DNA of 64,000 nucleotides from Pseudomonas cichorii (GCF_003700275.1 NZ_RBRE01000003.1:1-64000); one strand, 5' to 3'; positions 9,538 through 18,570 are shown, counted from the stretch's first letter. Notes: generated from the letters alone by a model not told the origin. A program made the numbers and translations.

Positions 9538-10638
9538 ATGAGCCACTTACCGATCAAGTTCGCCTACTGGGTACCTAACGTCAGCGGCGGACTCGTCGTC
9601 AGCAAGATCGAGCAACGCACCAGTTGGGATATCGACTACAACCGCAAGCTCGCCCAGATAGCCGAGCGCTCCGGTTTTGAATATGCCCTCACCCAGATCC
9701 GCTTTACCGCCGGTTACGGCGCAGATAATCAGCATGAGTCGGTGGCGTTCAGCCATGCGCTGCTGGCCTCTACCGAAAAACTGAAAGTGATCGCCGCAAT
9801 CTTGCCTGGCCCGTGGACGCCGTCGGTGGCGGCCAAGCAGTTGGCGACCATTGACCAGCTCACCGCCGGCAGAGTGGCGGTAAACATCGTCAGCGGCTGG
9901 TTCAAGGGTGAGTTTCAGGCAATCGGTGAGCCTTGGCTGGAGCATGACGAGCGCTATCGACGTTCAGAGGAATTCATTCAGGCGCTCAAAGGCATCTGGA
10001 CCACTGACAATTTCACCTTCAAGGGCGACTTCTATCGCTTTCACGACTACACATTGCGCCCAAAGCCCCTACAACGCCCGCATCCGGAAATCTTCCAGGG
10101 CGGCAGTTCGCGGGCGGCCCGTGACATGGCTGCGCGAGTGTCGGACTGGTATTTCACCAACGGCAATACCCTGGAAGGCATCAAGGCCCAGGTCGATGAT
10201 ATTCGTGCCAAAGCGGCTGCCAACGGGCATTCGGTAAAGATTGGGGTCAACGCCTTCATCATTGCCCGCGACACCGAGCAAGAAGCGCGGGCTGTGCTGG
10301 AAGAAATCATCGACAAGGCCGACCCCGAAGCCGTGAATGCCTTCGGCGACGCGGCAAAACAGGCAGGCAAGGCCAGCCCGGAAGGCGAAGGCAACTGGGC
10401 CAAATCATCCTTCGCCGACCTGGTGCAATACAACGACGGCTTCAAGACCAACCTGATCGGTACACCCCGGCAGATCGCCGAGCGGATTGTCGCGTTGAAA
10501 GCCATAGGCGTGGATCTGGTGTTGTCTGCATTTCTGCATTTTCAGGAGGAGGTTGAGTATTTTGGCCAACAGGTGTTGCCGCTGGTGCGCGAGCTGGAAG
10601 CGGCAGGGGTGCATGAGGTAGAAGAGGTCAGTGTCTGA
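9538..10638 (+). CDS. sfnG: Dimethylsulfone monooxygenase
   Basis: Protein of 366 residues of the bacterial luciferase-like, FMNH2-dependent monooxygenase group. It opens IKFAYWVPNVSGGLVVSKIE and has the family's NIVSGWFKGEF, QGGSSRAARDMAA and WYFTNGN segments. SfnG cleaves dimethylsulfone to methanesulfinate, letting the cell draw sulfur from organosulfur compounds. The reduced flavin must come from a reductase encoded elsewhere; none is adjacent. The frame could open at a GTG at 9478, but that codon overlaps the promoter, so the ATG at 9538 is the start. Confidence 0.9.
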   Translation: MSHLPIKFAYWVPNVSGGLVVSKIEQRTSWDIDYNRKLAQIAERSGFEYALTQIRFTAGYGADNQHESVAFSHALLASTEKLKVIAAILPGPWTPSVAAKQLATIDQLTAGRVAVNIVSGWFKGEFQAIGEPWLEHDERYRRSEEFIQALKGIWTTDNFTFKGDFYRFHDYTLRPKPLQRPHPEIFQGGSSRAARDMAARVSDWYFTNGNTLEGIKAQVDDIRAKAAANGHSVKIGVNAFIIARDTEQEARAVLEEIIDKADPEAVNAFGDAAKQAGKASPEGEGNWAKSSFADLVQYNDGFKTNLIGTPRQIAERIVALKAIGVDLVLSAFLHFQEEVEYFGQQVLPLVRELEAAGVHEVEEVSV

Positions 10639-10735
10639 TTCAGGGTTTCAGGAGGCTCAGGCTCTCCCGCTGCCCCACACCTGAATCAGGGAACGGCGTG
10701 TTATCTTTAGGGCTGGCCACACCTATTGAACGAGC

Positions 10736-12079
10736 ATGATGAAACCCTCAAAGACCTCACTCCGTGACGATCTTGACGTTTGCGCCTACTCCCGCGATTG
10801 CGTGAAGGTGCTGGACGCTGTCGGCAAAATTGTCTCATTCAATGAAGATGGCCTGCGAATTATGGAGATCGATCATCTCGATCAGGTTCGAGATGTTTTC
10901 TGGCCAGAACTCTGGCCAGAAGATGTACGGCGCCTGGCAAGCGAGGGGCTGACGACAGCCAGGTCAACGGGTGTCGCCTCCTTCAAGGCCCCCTGCCCCA
11001 CGGCAAAGGGAACGCTGAAATGGTGGGACGTGACAATCGCCGCAATTCCCGGCGCCTCATTCAGTTTTGCCGTCATATCCAGAGACATCACCGAGCAGTA
11101 CGCCGAGGAAATTGCGCAACGCTCCAGCATCGAAAGGCTTAAAACCGTCACGGACTCCAACCCGGACATTCTGTGGGATGTTGACCTGAAAGCCGATCGT
11201 GTCTGGTGGAGCGAGGGCATACAACGCTTGTTTGGCTATGGACCGGATCAGATCGGCGAAGGCACCTCATGGAGCAACGAGCATATTCACCCGGAGGACC
11301 GTGAACGAGTCGTCGCCGGCATCGCCAGGGCGGTCGAGAGCGACGCGACACTTTGGGAGGATGAGTTTCGCTACCGGGCTGCTGACGGCTCCTATATCAC
11401 TGTACTGGATCGCGGTTCAATCATTCGGGATGCCAATGGCACAGCCATTCGCTTCGTGGGCGTAATGCAGGACGTGACTGCCCGAAATGAAAAGACAAAG
11501 TTCCAGGAACTGGTCACAGCCGAGCTGGCCCACCGAGTCAATAACCTTCTGGCGGTGGCCTCGGCACTGTTTCAACAATCCCTGAATACATGCGAAGACA
11601 AGGATGCTCTGGGGCGGGCATTCGGCGCACGCTTGCTGGCGATGGCCAATGCCAATAAATCGATTGTCAAAGGGTCGGCCGATGCTGCTGACTTTCATAC
11701 GCTTGTCGATGCCCAGCTAAGCCCGTTCATTAGCGACGGTCGCCTGATCGCGAACGGCCCGGCGATTTTTGTCAGCGCAGAGATAGCCCAGCCGATTGCC
11801 CTGGTACTCAACGAGCTTGCCACCAACGCTCTGAAATACGGAGCGCTGTCGGAAGATGCCGGCAGAGTGACGCTGGATTGGAGCCTACAGCCTGCAACAT
11901 CGGCGGTTATCATTGAGTGGACCGAAAGAGACGGCCCCATAGTGCAAACGCCTGCCCACGTGGGGCTGGGCTCCCGGCTCATCCAGCACTGCATTCCCAA
12001 GGCCAAGGTAGAGCGTCGGTTTGATGCTGAAGGTTTTAGCTGCCTTATCGAGATATCTCTTCCCCACAAGCCGCACTGA
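10736..12079 (+). CDS. PAS-PAS-HWE sensor histidine kinase
   Basis: Protein of 447 residues, all soluble. A degenerate PAS domain at about 10-125 is followed by a clearer PAS-PAC at about 135-255 (SDPEDRER-type HPEDRERVV, then FVGVMQDVT). The phosphoacceptor region is LVTAELAHRVNNLLAVASAL with His266, the HWE/HisKA_2 type, and the ATPase domain shows VLNELATNALKYGAL and GLGSRLI. There are no LOV residues (no NCRFL), so it is not a flavin photosensor of that kind. No partner regulator is adjacent. It sits on the same strand as the photolyase gene, 278 bases upstream of it. Confidence 0.88.
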   Translation: MMKPSKTSLRDDLDVCAYSRDCVKVLDAVGKIVSFNEDGLRIMEIDHLDQVRDVFWPELWPEDVRRLASEGLTTARSTGVASFKAPCPTAKGTLKWWDVTIAAIPGASFSFAVISRDITEQYAEEIAQRSSIERLKTVTDSNPDILWDVDLKADRVWWSEGIQRLFGYGPDQIGEGTSWSNEHIHPEDRERVVAGIARAVESDATLWEDEFRYRAADGSYITVLDRGSIIRDANGTAIRFVGVMQDVTARNEKTKFQELVTAELAHRVNNLLAVASALFQQSLNTCEDKDALGRAFGARLLAMANANKSIVKGSADAADFHTLVDAQLSPFISDGRLIANGPAIFVSAEIAQPIALVLNELATNALKYGALSEDAGRVTLDWSLQPATSAVIIEWTERDGPIVQTPAHVGLGSRLIQHCIPKAKVERRFDAEGFSCLIEISLPHKPH

Positions 12080-12177
12080 TCCATAACTGATCGCGCGGGC
12101 GTCAGAGCCAGCATTACTCAAAAGCCAGGTTGTAGTGGGCAGCACTGCCCATTGTCAGCCAGGCTCTTTGAGAATAT

Positions 12178-12197
12178 CTTGTAAAAACTTATACAAG
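12178..12197. promoter_or_regulatory. Palindrome upstream of phrB, possible MerR-type operator
   Basis: CTTGTA-N8-TACAAG forms perfect 6-base arms in a 20-base site 160 bases before phrB; another TACAAG stands at 12211. In several bacteria photolyase-related genes are controlled by MerR-family LitR/CarH light sensors that bind TGTA/TACA dyads. That makes a regulatory site plausible; no LitR gene is in the window. Confidence 0.35.
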
Positions 12198-12357
12198 AGA
12201 CGCTGCCATGTACAAGAAATCGACGTAACCACTGACCCTCTATTTTTACGGCCAATGCCTGCTCTGCGCTCGGGAAATCCTGATGGCGGCCCTGGCTGTC
12301 GTGACGCCTCCCTCTGATAATTGTCCCACTGGACTGGAACTACGCTGGATCTATTGA

Positions 12358-13896
12358 ATGAAGCACTCTAACCGGCTGTGCCTGGTCCTGGGCGACCAGT
12401 TATCTTTCGACCTTGCCTCGTTGCAAGGGCTGGATAAGGAGAGTGACACGGTTCTCCTGGTCGAGGTGATGGAAGAAGCCAGCCATGTTCCCCATCATCC
12501 GCAAAAAATCACCCTGATCTTCAGTGCCATGCGTCATTTCGCCGAGGCACTGCGCCAGCGTGGAATCCGGGTGCAATACGTCACGCTCGATGATCCGGAA
12601 AATAGTGGATCAGTGGCGAGCGAATTGCAGCGCTGGCAGGCCTTGATACATCCAGATGAAATACACATCACGGAGTGCGGCGACTGGCGCCTGGAGCAAT
12701 CACTCAAGGAGTGTGGCCTGGCGATCCAGTGGCATTCCGACAGCCGCTTTCTCTGCACACGTACCGAATTCTCTGACTGGGCCAAAGGCAAAAAGCAGTT
12801 GCGCATGGAGTTCTTCTACCGCGAGATGCGGCGCAAAAATAGCATGTTGCTTAATGGTGATGGCAGCCCGGTCGGCGGCGCCTGGAACTTTGACGCAGAA
12901 AATCGCAAGGCCTTACCCAAGGGAGTGAGGCCGCCATCACCCGCCCGGTTTACTCCAGACGCAATCACCCATGATGTCCTTGCATTGGTTGCCAGACACT
13001 TCACCAGCCACTACGGCACCCTCGACACATTCGACTACCCGGTGACACACGCAGAAGCCCAGGCGCTGTGGGATTATTTCCTGGACTGGGGCCTTGCGGC
13101 CTTCGGCGACTATCAGGATGCCATGGCCAGCGACGAGCCTTTTCTGTTTCATGCCCGGATCAGCGCCGCGCTCAATATTGGCCTGCTGGATCTTCGTCAG
13201 CTTTGCAGCGATGTAGAGTCGGCGTACTGGTCGGGCAGCATTGCGCTGAATGCTGCCGAAGGCTTCATTCGCCAGTTGATCGGCTGGCGGGAATACGTCC
13301 GGGGCGTCTACTGGCTGAAAATGCCTGATTATGCCGACGGCAATGTGTTCGGTAACACAAGGTCGCTTCCAGAGTTCTACTGGACGGGCGAAACCAGAAT
13401 GAAGTGCATGCAGCAGGCCATTAGCCAAAGCCTTGAGCATGCCTACGCTCACCACATCCAGCGGCTGATGGTAACCGGCAACTTCGCGCTGCTCGCCGGC
13501 ATCGCACCAAGTCAAATATGTGAATGGTATCTGGCGATCTACATGGATGCCTTCGACTGGGTGGAGCTGCCCAATACGCTGGGCATGGTCATGCACGCCG
13601 ATGGCGGTTACCTGGGTTCCAAGCCTTACTGTGCCAGCGGCCAATACATCAAGCGGATGTCCGACTACTGCCGTGGCTGCGCCTACAAGGTGAGCGAAAG
13701 CACCACTGACGATGCTTGTCCTTTCAACGCGCTCTACTGGCACTTTTTGATGCGTCACGGTGACCTTCTGCGCGGAAACCAACGCATGGGCATGATTTAC
13801 AAGAACCTCGACCGCATGCCTGAATCCAGGCAGGAGGCGCTTTGGCAACGTGGCCAGTCGTTGCTCGCCAAACTGGATGAAGGCGGGTCATTTTGA
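12358..13896 (+). CDS. phrB: Iron-sulfur bacterial cryptochrome/(6-4) photolyase-like protein
   Basis: Protein of 512 residues of the deoxyribodipyrimidine photolyase-related (FeS-BCP) family, founded on Agrobacterium PhrB. The N-terminal antenna domain begins [20 protein letters not shown]. The C-terminal part has the four cluster cysteines at 350, 438, 441 and 454 (KCMQ, DYCRGC, DACPFN), the same numbers as in PhrB, so a [4Fe-4S] cluster is expected beside FAD. Known members use dimethyl-ribityllumazine as antenna and repair (6-4) lesions or act in light signalling; which holds here is open. Its stop overlaps the start of the DUF2256 gene by four bases. Confidence 0.92.
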   Translation: MKHSNRLCLVLGDQLSFDLASLQGLDKESDTVLLVEVMEEASHVPHHPQKITLIFSAMRHFAEALRQRGIRVQYVTLDDPENSGSVASELQRWQALIHPDEIHITECGDWRLEQSLKECGLAIQWHSDSRFLCTRTEFSDWAKGKKQLRMEFFYREMRRKNSMLLNGDGSPVGGAWNFDAENRKALPKGVRPPSPARFTPDAITHDVLALVARHFTSHYGTLDTFDYPVTHAEAQALWDYFLDWGLAAFGDYQDAMASDEPFLFHARISAALNIGLLDLRQLCSDVESAYWSGSIALNAAEGFIRQLIGWREYVRGVYWLKMPDYADGNVFGNTRSLPEFYWTGETRMKCMQQAISQSLEHAYAHHIQRLMVTGNFALLAGIAPSQICEWYLAIYMDAFDWVELPNTLGMVMHADGGYLGSKPYCASGQYIKRMSDYCRGCAYKVSESTTDDACPFNALYWHFLMRHGDLLRGNQRMGMIYKNLDRMPESRQEALWQRGQSLLAKLDEGGSF

Positions 13897-14033
13897 AAAA
13901 GAGTGAGCTTCCAGTCAAAACCTGCGTGACATGCGACCTTCCCTTCACCTGGCGGAAGAAATGGGCTCGCTGCTGGGAGGAAGTGCGCTACTGCTCGGAA
14001 CGTTGCCGACGCAACAGGCCTGATAAACACTGA
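13893..14033 (+). CDS. DUF2256 zinc-ribbon-like protein
   Basis: Protein of 46 residues starting at TTG in the TTGA that also holds the phrB stop. Four cysteines form two pairs: [20 protein letters not shown] and [11 protein letters not shown]. This pattern (Cxx[10 protein letters not shown], YCSxxCR) is the DUF2256 family, often found beside or fused to cryptochrome/photolyase genes. The coupling suggests translation together with PhrB and a helper role, perhaps metal or cluster related; that is inference. No ATG or GTG fits the frame. Confidence 0.85.
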   Translation: MKKSELPVKTCVTCDLPFTWRKKWARCWEEVRYCSERCRRNRPDKH

Positions 14034-14143
14034 GTCCCAAAAGAGCCATGGCACCGACCTGGCAATCGTCCGCAAGTGCCAGTGCAGCCCACGGGTTTAA
14101 CCGGGGGCCACACTTTTGTGCTGCTGGCTAGCTTACAAAGGCA

Positions 14144-16321
14144 TCAATGGCCTGCGTGTCCGGCATCCCTGGAGGTGGACGGGTCCGCAGAGTCGCCAGC
14201 GAGGTAAACATTGACGCGCTGCATCATGCCGTTGTCCTCATGATCAAGGATGTGGCAATGCAGGACGTATTCGCCGATATAGCGCTCGTAGCGCGTGCGC
14301 ATATAGACCTTGTAGCCCTGCTTGACGAACAGCGTATCTTTCCAGACCCCTTTCAGGTCGATGTACTGCGGATCCCCACCCTCCCATTGCAGCCGCTGGG
14401 CACGTGAGTAGTTCGGGTTGGTGACGTCCAGACAGCCGTCGTTCCTGGCCGCTTCAGCCTTGAGTTCTGCGGAGTCATCATCGCCGATATTCTTGCAGAT
14501 GCGACTGACGATGAACGGGTTCACGTGAATGTGGAACGGGTGGTTTATCAAGGAGTTTGAAGACTGGATTTCATTGTGCGCTTCCAGCACCCATTCTTCT
14601 GCCGTTCCCAATTTCAGGTTGCGGGTTGGCATATCCTTGTCGCCAAAGGACTTGCCATCGATCATGAATTTAAATCCATCCTTGGGATTGCCTGCGATGG
14701 CGAAAGCCAGATGCTGCCGCTGCTCAAGAAGCTCGTCATCCGGGATGGGCTTGTGCTTGACGAAGTGGCTGAAAGCAATGGTTTCCTGCTGCAGATCGCT
14801 GACCACGGCTGCGCGAATGTCATCGGGCAAGCGCTTGGCCGCCGTCAACAGGGTCTGGCGGATGACTTCCTTGCTGTCCAGTGTCCCTTTGGTGGAAGCG
14901 GTCTTGACCTCGACGAAGCCAAGCAACTGGCTGGGCGTCTGCAGAGTCCGTTTGTTGGCGTTGATCGAGGCGGCCGAGACGGTCTTCTTGTCGATGACGC
15001 AATACTGCCCAGCCTTGTCGAAGACAGTGAGGAATTCCGTACGGTAGCCCGGTTGCAGCACGTTGCTTCTGATCGGCATCAGATGCGTCTGGGTCAGACC
15101 ATCCGAGGCGTACTGCCACTGCACCTGCGCAGCGCCTGGTTCACCCTGAGCATCATCGTTCAGCCCTTCGCAGTTTTCCTGAATCCACATAGCTTCGGCA
15201 CCGGGTTTCTCCGGGAAGGGCGCGGCATCTGCCTTGACCTTGTAGAACCCAAGATCGACGGTATCGCGGATACCGGCATGGACGACCCGCCAACGCTCGA
15301 CCCGCCCGGCCACCGCATCGTCGAAGCGAGGTTGTACCATGCCATTGAGTGTGGTGTAGCGATTGGATTCGTCCCAACTGCTGGGCCCCAGATCTTCCAG
15401 ATTATTGATGACACCGATATCGCCTTCGTCGCATGTCCAGCCGATGACTTCCCCACTGGACGTGGTGGTTTTCTTGATGTTGCCTTCCTTGTCCCGGCAG
15501 GCGTACTGGATCTGTTGCAAGACCACCACCCGCTCTGGGAGTTTTTCGCCATTCGGGGCTTTGAGGATGGTGTCGAGATCGCCGGTCTTTTTCAGCGTCG
15601 GCACCCGGTTGCCCTCGATTATCAGCGCGCCGCCCATACCGCCAGACACCTGGATGGCGGTCGAACCATGGGTATGCGGGTGATACCAATACAGGCCGGA
15701 CGGGTGGTCAAGTGGCACGTTGTACTCGTACTGGAACTTGACTCCGGGCTTGATGCTCAACAACACGTTATCGCTGTTGCCCGCAGGCGAAATCCAAAGG
15801 CCGTGACTGTGCAGGTTGGTTACATTCAAAGCAGATTTGTCGTCTTTGCAATGTTCTGGAAACCTGGCCTGGTCGCAGATCAGTTGGTTATCCACATTCA
15901 TGCGGACAGTGTCGCCAGGGCGAACGTGAACAGTCGGTGGAATCAGTTTCCCGTTGTAGGTGCGAACCTGCAGGTGGTCCAGCCGACCGGACATTGCATT
16001 GCGCACCAAAGTCTTGGCCGGGTCCGAGAACGTGAGTTTCAGATCGATCTCTGTCTCGTTACCCACCACGTCCACGAATGACTGGCCGGCCTTGGCATTT
16101 TGCTGAACGCCCGGCTGGGCCTGTCCCGGTGTGGCCAGGACGCGATAGTGCGTGCGCTCGCCGGTAAGTTCGCTGGGGTTGCCGACGCGGGGTATGCGCC
16201 CCTCATCCAGAGAAAGGGCCAGGGCCATTGGCGGGCTGAGCATGGTCAGGGCCAATGCACTCGAGAGAACGCTTGCGTGACGTTTGCGGCCCGACCGGGC
16301 CTCCTTGTTGACACTGATCAT
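14144..16321 (-). CDS. Multicopper oxidase family protein, exported
   Basis: Protein of 725 residues. A signal peptide (SSALALTMLSPPMALAL) ends at about 36. The copper motifs are all present: NLHSHGLW, YWYHPHTHGS, HPFHIHVNPF and EYVLHCHILDHEDNGMM, giving type 1 and trinuclear type 2/3 sites. It is larger than CopA or CueO (about 500-600 residues), with an inserted central region, and lacks the Met-rich tracts of copper-resistance oxidases. The substrate is unknown. AAGGAAGG lies before the ATG. It stands alone and converges with the DUF2256 gene. Confidence 0.9.
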   Translation of the reverse strand: MISVNKEARSGRKRHASVLSSALALTMLSPPMALALSLDEGRIPRVGNPSELTGERTHYRVLATPGQAQPGVQQNAKAGQSFVDVVGNETEIDLKLTFSDPAKTLVRNAMSGRLDHLQVRTYNGKLIPPTVHVRPGDTVRMNVDNQLICDQARFPEHCKDDKSALNVTNLHSHGLWISPAGNSDNVLLSIKPGVKFQYEYNVPLDHPSGLYWYHPHTHGSTAIQVSGGMGGALIIEGNRVPTLKKTGDLDTILKAPNGEKLPERVVVLQQIQYACRDKEGNIKKTTTSSGEVIGWTCDEGDIGVINNLEDLGPSSWDESNRYTTLNGMVQPRFDDAVAGRVERWRVVHAGIRDTVDLGFYKVKADAAPFPEKPGAEAMWIQENCEGLNDDAQGEPGAAQVQWQYASDGLTQTHLMPIRSNVLQPGYRTEFLTVFDKAGQYCVIDKKTVSAASINANKRTLQTPSQLLGFVEVKTASTKGTLDSKEVIRQTLLTAAKRLPDDIRAAVVSDLQQETIAFSHFVKHKPIPDDELLEQRQHLAFAIAGNPKDGFKFMIDGKSFGDKDMPTRNLKLGTAEEWVLEAHNEIQSSNSLINHPFHIHVNPFIVSRICKNIGDDDSAELKAEAARNDGCLDVTNPNYSRAQRLQWEGGDPQYIDLKGVWKDTLFVKQGYKVYMRTRYERYIGEYVLHCHILDHEDNGMMQRVNVYLAGDSADPSTSRDAGHAGH

Positions 16322-16783
16322 CCTGATGCCTTCCTTGTATTAGTGCCGGCCACGGGATACTGCTCGGCGACTGTGGTGTACGGATGGATTGAGTCGATAG
16401 GCTTGTATGCAGAACCACTTCAAGGATCGAGCCTGACTCTACATGTGTGGAAATGTACTCCTGATCCAATGACTGTAAAATGAATATTTGGCACATTGCC
16501 ACCATTACTATTCAGGTCCGAATGCTGCGGCTATATAAGCTTCCAGCGGAGCGACGATCTGCTCCGCGCAGCCACCCACAAGGCAGATCCCGCCCGGAGC
16601 TCTTGGTCAGCAAAATGGCAATGCATTCAAGAGGGTTACAGCTCGCTGGGGGTGTTCTGTGAGGTGGTCCATGCTCTGGCGCCAGAGCACGACGATCTGT
16701 TCCCGGGGGGATTTAGCTTCGATGATTTCTGGTCTTGAGCGCGCCGGGACAGGCTTCAGAATATGAGCGAGCCGCAGCTCTGA
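16322..16783. other. Gene-poor strip upstream of the multicopper oxidase
   Basis: No supported gene. The first 150 bases should hold the promoter of the multicopper oxidase. Short open frames at 16480-16738 lack a ribosome-binding site and resemble nothing I know. With the fragment that follows, the strip looks like decayed accessory DNA beside a tRNA. Confidence 0.5.
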
Positions 16784-16902
16784 TTGACGGTTTTACGTGC
16801 AGCAGTGTTGGCAGGCAAAAGCCGAGAATTTGGGGCATTCGTCGATGCGATCCAGAGCATGGGCGCCGAGGCAGTGATCCCATTCAGAAAAATGCATTAA
16901 CT
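16784..16902 (+). pseudogene. Possible transposase remnant (IS5-like)
   Basis: An open stretch of 39 codons between stops ends FVDAIQSMGAEAVIPFRKMH. The piece resembles the part of IS5-family transposases where a helix is followed by Gly-x-x-x-VIP-x-R/K. There is no start, no upstream domain and no terminal inverted repeat, so only a scrap is left. It ends 12 bases from the tRNA-Arg 3' end. Confidence 0.4.
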
Positions 16903-16914
16903 CTTTGATTAGTA

Positions 16915-16991
16915 TGGTGTCCCAGGGCAGGTTCGAACTGCCAACCTTCCCCTTAGGAGGGGGATGCTCTATCCAATTGAGCTACTGAGAC
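16915..16991 (-). tRNA. tRNA-Arg (anticodon CCT)
   Basis: 77 bases with CCA encoded at 16917-16915. Acceptor GTCTCAG pairs with CTGGGAC; the D arm GCTC/GAGC, the anticodon loop CTCCTAA (anticodon CCT) on a CCCC/GGGG stem, and the T arm GGCAG-TTCGAAC-CTGCC are all in order. tRNA genes of this kind often serve as integration sites; I see no duplicated 3' end within the window. Confidence 0.95.
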
Positions 16992-17293
16992 ACTGAGTTG
17001 CCAGCACACCGATTGGTGCCAGCGAGGACGGCGTGCATGTTAACGGCATGGAGGGATTTTGTCATGTCGTCATTGCCTTCGATAATCGTAGTCCACCTCC
17101 CGGCGCAGAGCGCTCGCAGGGCGGGTCGTGCATTTTGCATTACCCCAAAAAGCCATCATTGCAAAACGCAATATTCAGCCTCCAAAAACAAAACATAAGT
17201 TATTGTTTTATAAGGTTTTTTTAGGCAAATAAACTTGGCATGCAGGCTGCATTATCAGTACCTGTGACGATACTCCACGTAAGGTACCTGAAA

Positions 17294-17533
17294 ATGAACA
17301 TGACTCTCTCAGTGTTGAACGCAGTAGCTCTGGTGGCTCTTGTAGCATTTCATTTTCAGGATACTCATATTCAAGAGGATCGAATCAGCTCCCATCCTCA
17401 ATCCCATGAGCTGGTTCGCCAGGCACCGCAATTGGCGGTCATGAGTGACAGAAGCGCCAATGCAGCTACGCTGAGCCTTGAGGTCAAGGAAGCCCCGCTG
17501 CCAAATCGTGCTGAAGAGCGTTGGATCTTCTGA
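17294..17533 (+). CDS. Small membrane-anchored protein of unknown function
   Basis: Protein of 79 residues: an N-terminal hydrophobic helix (LSVLNAVALVALVAFHF) and then a polar tail with several His and Glu residues, ending EERWIF. Not recognised. AAGG lies ten bases ahead of the ATG. It precedes another short membrane protein by 38 bases on the same strand and may be cotranscribed with it. Confidence 0.6.
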   Translation: MNMTLSVLNAVALVALVAFHFQDTHIQEDRISSHPQSHELVRQAPQLAVMSDRSANAATLSLEVKEAPLPNRAEERWIF

Positions 17534-17571
17534 GATCGTCACACGTAGCCCACCTTCACGAGAGAGTAGCC

Positions 17572-17757
17572 ATGTCAAAACCCGCATTGTCATTCATGAT
17601 CCTGGCACTGATGGCTGTTGCCGTTGATCTTCTTCTCCCGGAGCAGGCGCACGCATTGAACTCCGTCTCCAGAATTGCTGCCGGGCTGTTTGCGAGCCTT
17701 TTCGTTGCGGCAATGGTCATTGGACGACGTTTCAAGTTCGATCCGGTTCTGCGCTGA
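17572..17757 (+). CDS. Small two-helix membrane protein, PA3371-like
   Basis: Protein of 61 residues with two hydrophobic helices: ALSFMILALMAVAVDLLLP and ISRIAAGLFASLFVAAMVIG in outline, ending RRFKFDPVLR. From memory it resembles the short Pseudomonas proteins named after PA3371; no function is known to me. GAGAG precedes the ATG. Confidence 0.6.
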   Translation: MSKPALSFMILALMAVAVDLLLPEQAHALNSVSRIAAGLFASLFVAAMVIGRRFKFDPVLR

Positions 17758-18196
17758 CTGAACACCCGCTGATGGTTGTACTGGTCGGTAGGGCTTCAAG
17801 CCATTGCTGACTGGGTCATCGGCCTCTCAGGCAACCCTCTCCTCCCCCGCCACAGCACGCCCGTCGGCATCTTTCGTATTGTTGCCAATAACCATCTACG
17901 CTGAAGACAGATAGCCATCATGGCAAAAAGTAGTCAGGCGCTCGCCGTGTCACCCTGATGAGCTGGAATTGGCAACCTTTGCAAATCCGCTCGCAATTCT
18001 GATAATTGGTGCTGGCTAAACGCCTTTATCTGAGTCAATATTTGTCACAGAATTGACGCCAAGGATTCGACGTAATAGGGCATGATGCGGCGCCCTTGGA
18101 TAACTCGGTGGAACATTTGGCCAAAACGACTGTCCTAAGATCACAATCTTGCGGCCACTTGCGAAACCGCTTCCCCTGAACTAACCGGTTAAATAT
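17758..18196. other. Upstream region of amrZ
   Basis: No gene seen in 439 bases. Only the last 90 bases hold something I can name, the AlgU-like promoter listed separately. A long leader or distant operator sites would suit amrZ, which is autoregulated in P. aeruginosa, but I cannot mark them. Confidence 0.4.
18111..18138 (+). promoter_or_regulatory. Candidate AlgU (sigma-22) promoter of amrZ
   Basis: GAACAT at 18111 and TCCTAA at 18133, 16 bases apart, resemble the AlgU consensus GAACTT-N16/17-TCTGA with one mismatch in the -35 and about two in the -10. In P. aeruginosa amrZ (algZ) is transcribed from an AlgU-dependent promoter, so position and type agree. Confidence 0.45.
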
Positions 18197-18523
18197 ATGA
18201 GCCCGATGAAACAGGCTACTTATTCCAGCCGTACGGCTGACAAGTTCGTCGTTCGCCTACCAGATGGCATGCGTAATCGTGTGCAAGAGGTAGCTAAAAA
18301 CCACCACCGAAGCATGAATTCGGAAATCATTGCTCGACTCGAACAGAGCTTGATTCAGGAAGGAGCCCTTGGCGATGAGCCAAGCCTGCGCCTTGATAGT
18401 CCTGAGCTGTCATTGCACGAACGCGAGTTGCTGCAACGCTTCCGTCAACTCTCGCACCGCCAGCAGAACGCCCTGGTGTCACTGATCGCTCATGACACGG
18501 AACTCGCTTCAGAAGAGTCCTGA
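18197..18523 (+). CDS. amrZ: Alginate and motility regulator Z
   Basis: Protein of 108 residues of the ribbon-helix-helix (Arc/MetJ) class. The strand [17 protein letters not shown] binds DNA, helices follow ([17 protein letters not shown]), and the C-terminal tetramerisation part holds [20 protein letters not shown]. The match to P. aeruginosa AmrZ runs almost end to end. AmrZ activates alginate genes, represses fleQ in P. aeruginosa, and controls c-di-GMP enzymes and iron genes in other species. Confidence 0.96.
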   Translation: MSPMKQATYSSRTADKFVVRLPDGMRNRVQEVAKNHHRSMNSEIIARLEQSLIQEGALGDEPSLRLDSPELSLHERELLQRFRQLSHRQQNALVSLIAHDTELASEES

Positions 18524-18546
18524 AAAACCAGAGTGACAAGAATTCA

Positions 18547-18570
18547 AGCCAGCGCAAGCTGGCTTTTTTT
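18547..18570 (+). terminator. Intrinsic terminator of amrZ
   Basis: AGCCAGC-GCAA-GCTGGCT followed by seven T, 24 bases past the amrZ stop: a perfect 7-bp stem with a stable GCAA tetraloop. Confidence 0.92.

Noticed and set aside
12135..12317. 60-codon ORF between the kinase and phrB
   Set aside because: No family match or ribosome-binding site, and it runs across the palindrome.
14576..16081. 501-codon open frame opposite the multicopper oxidase
   Set aside because: Antisense shadow of a gene whose copper motifs are complete.
16480..16738. Overlapping ORFs of 60 and 80 codons near the multicopper oxidase promoter
   Set aside because: No recognisable domain and no start signal; listed only as part of the gene-poor strip.
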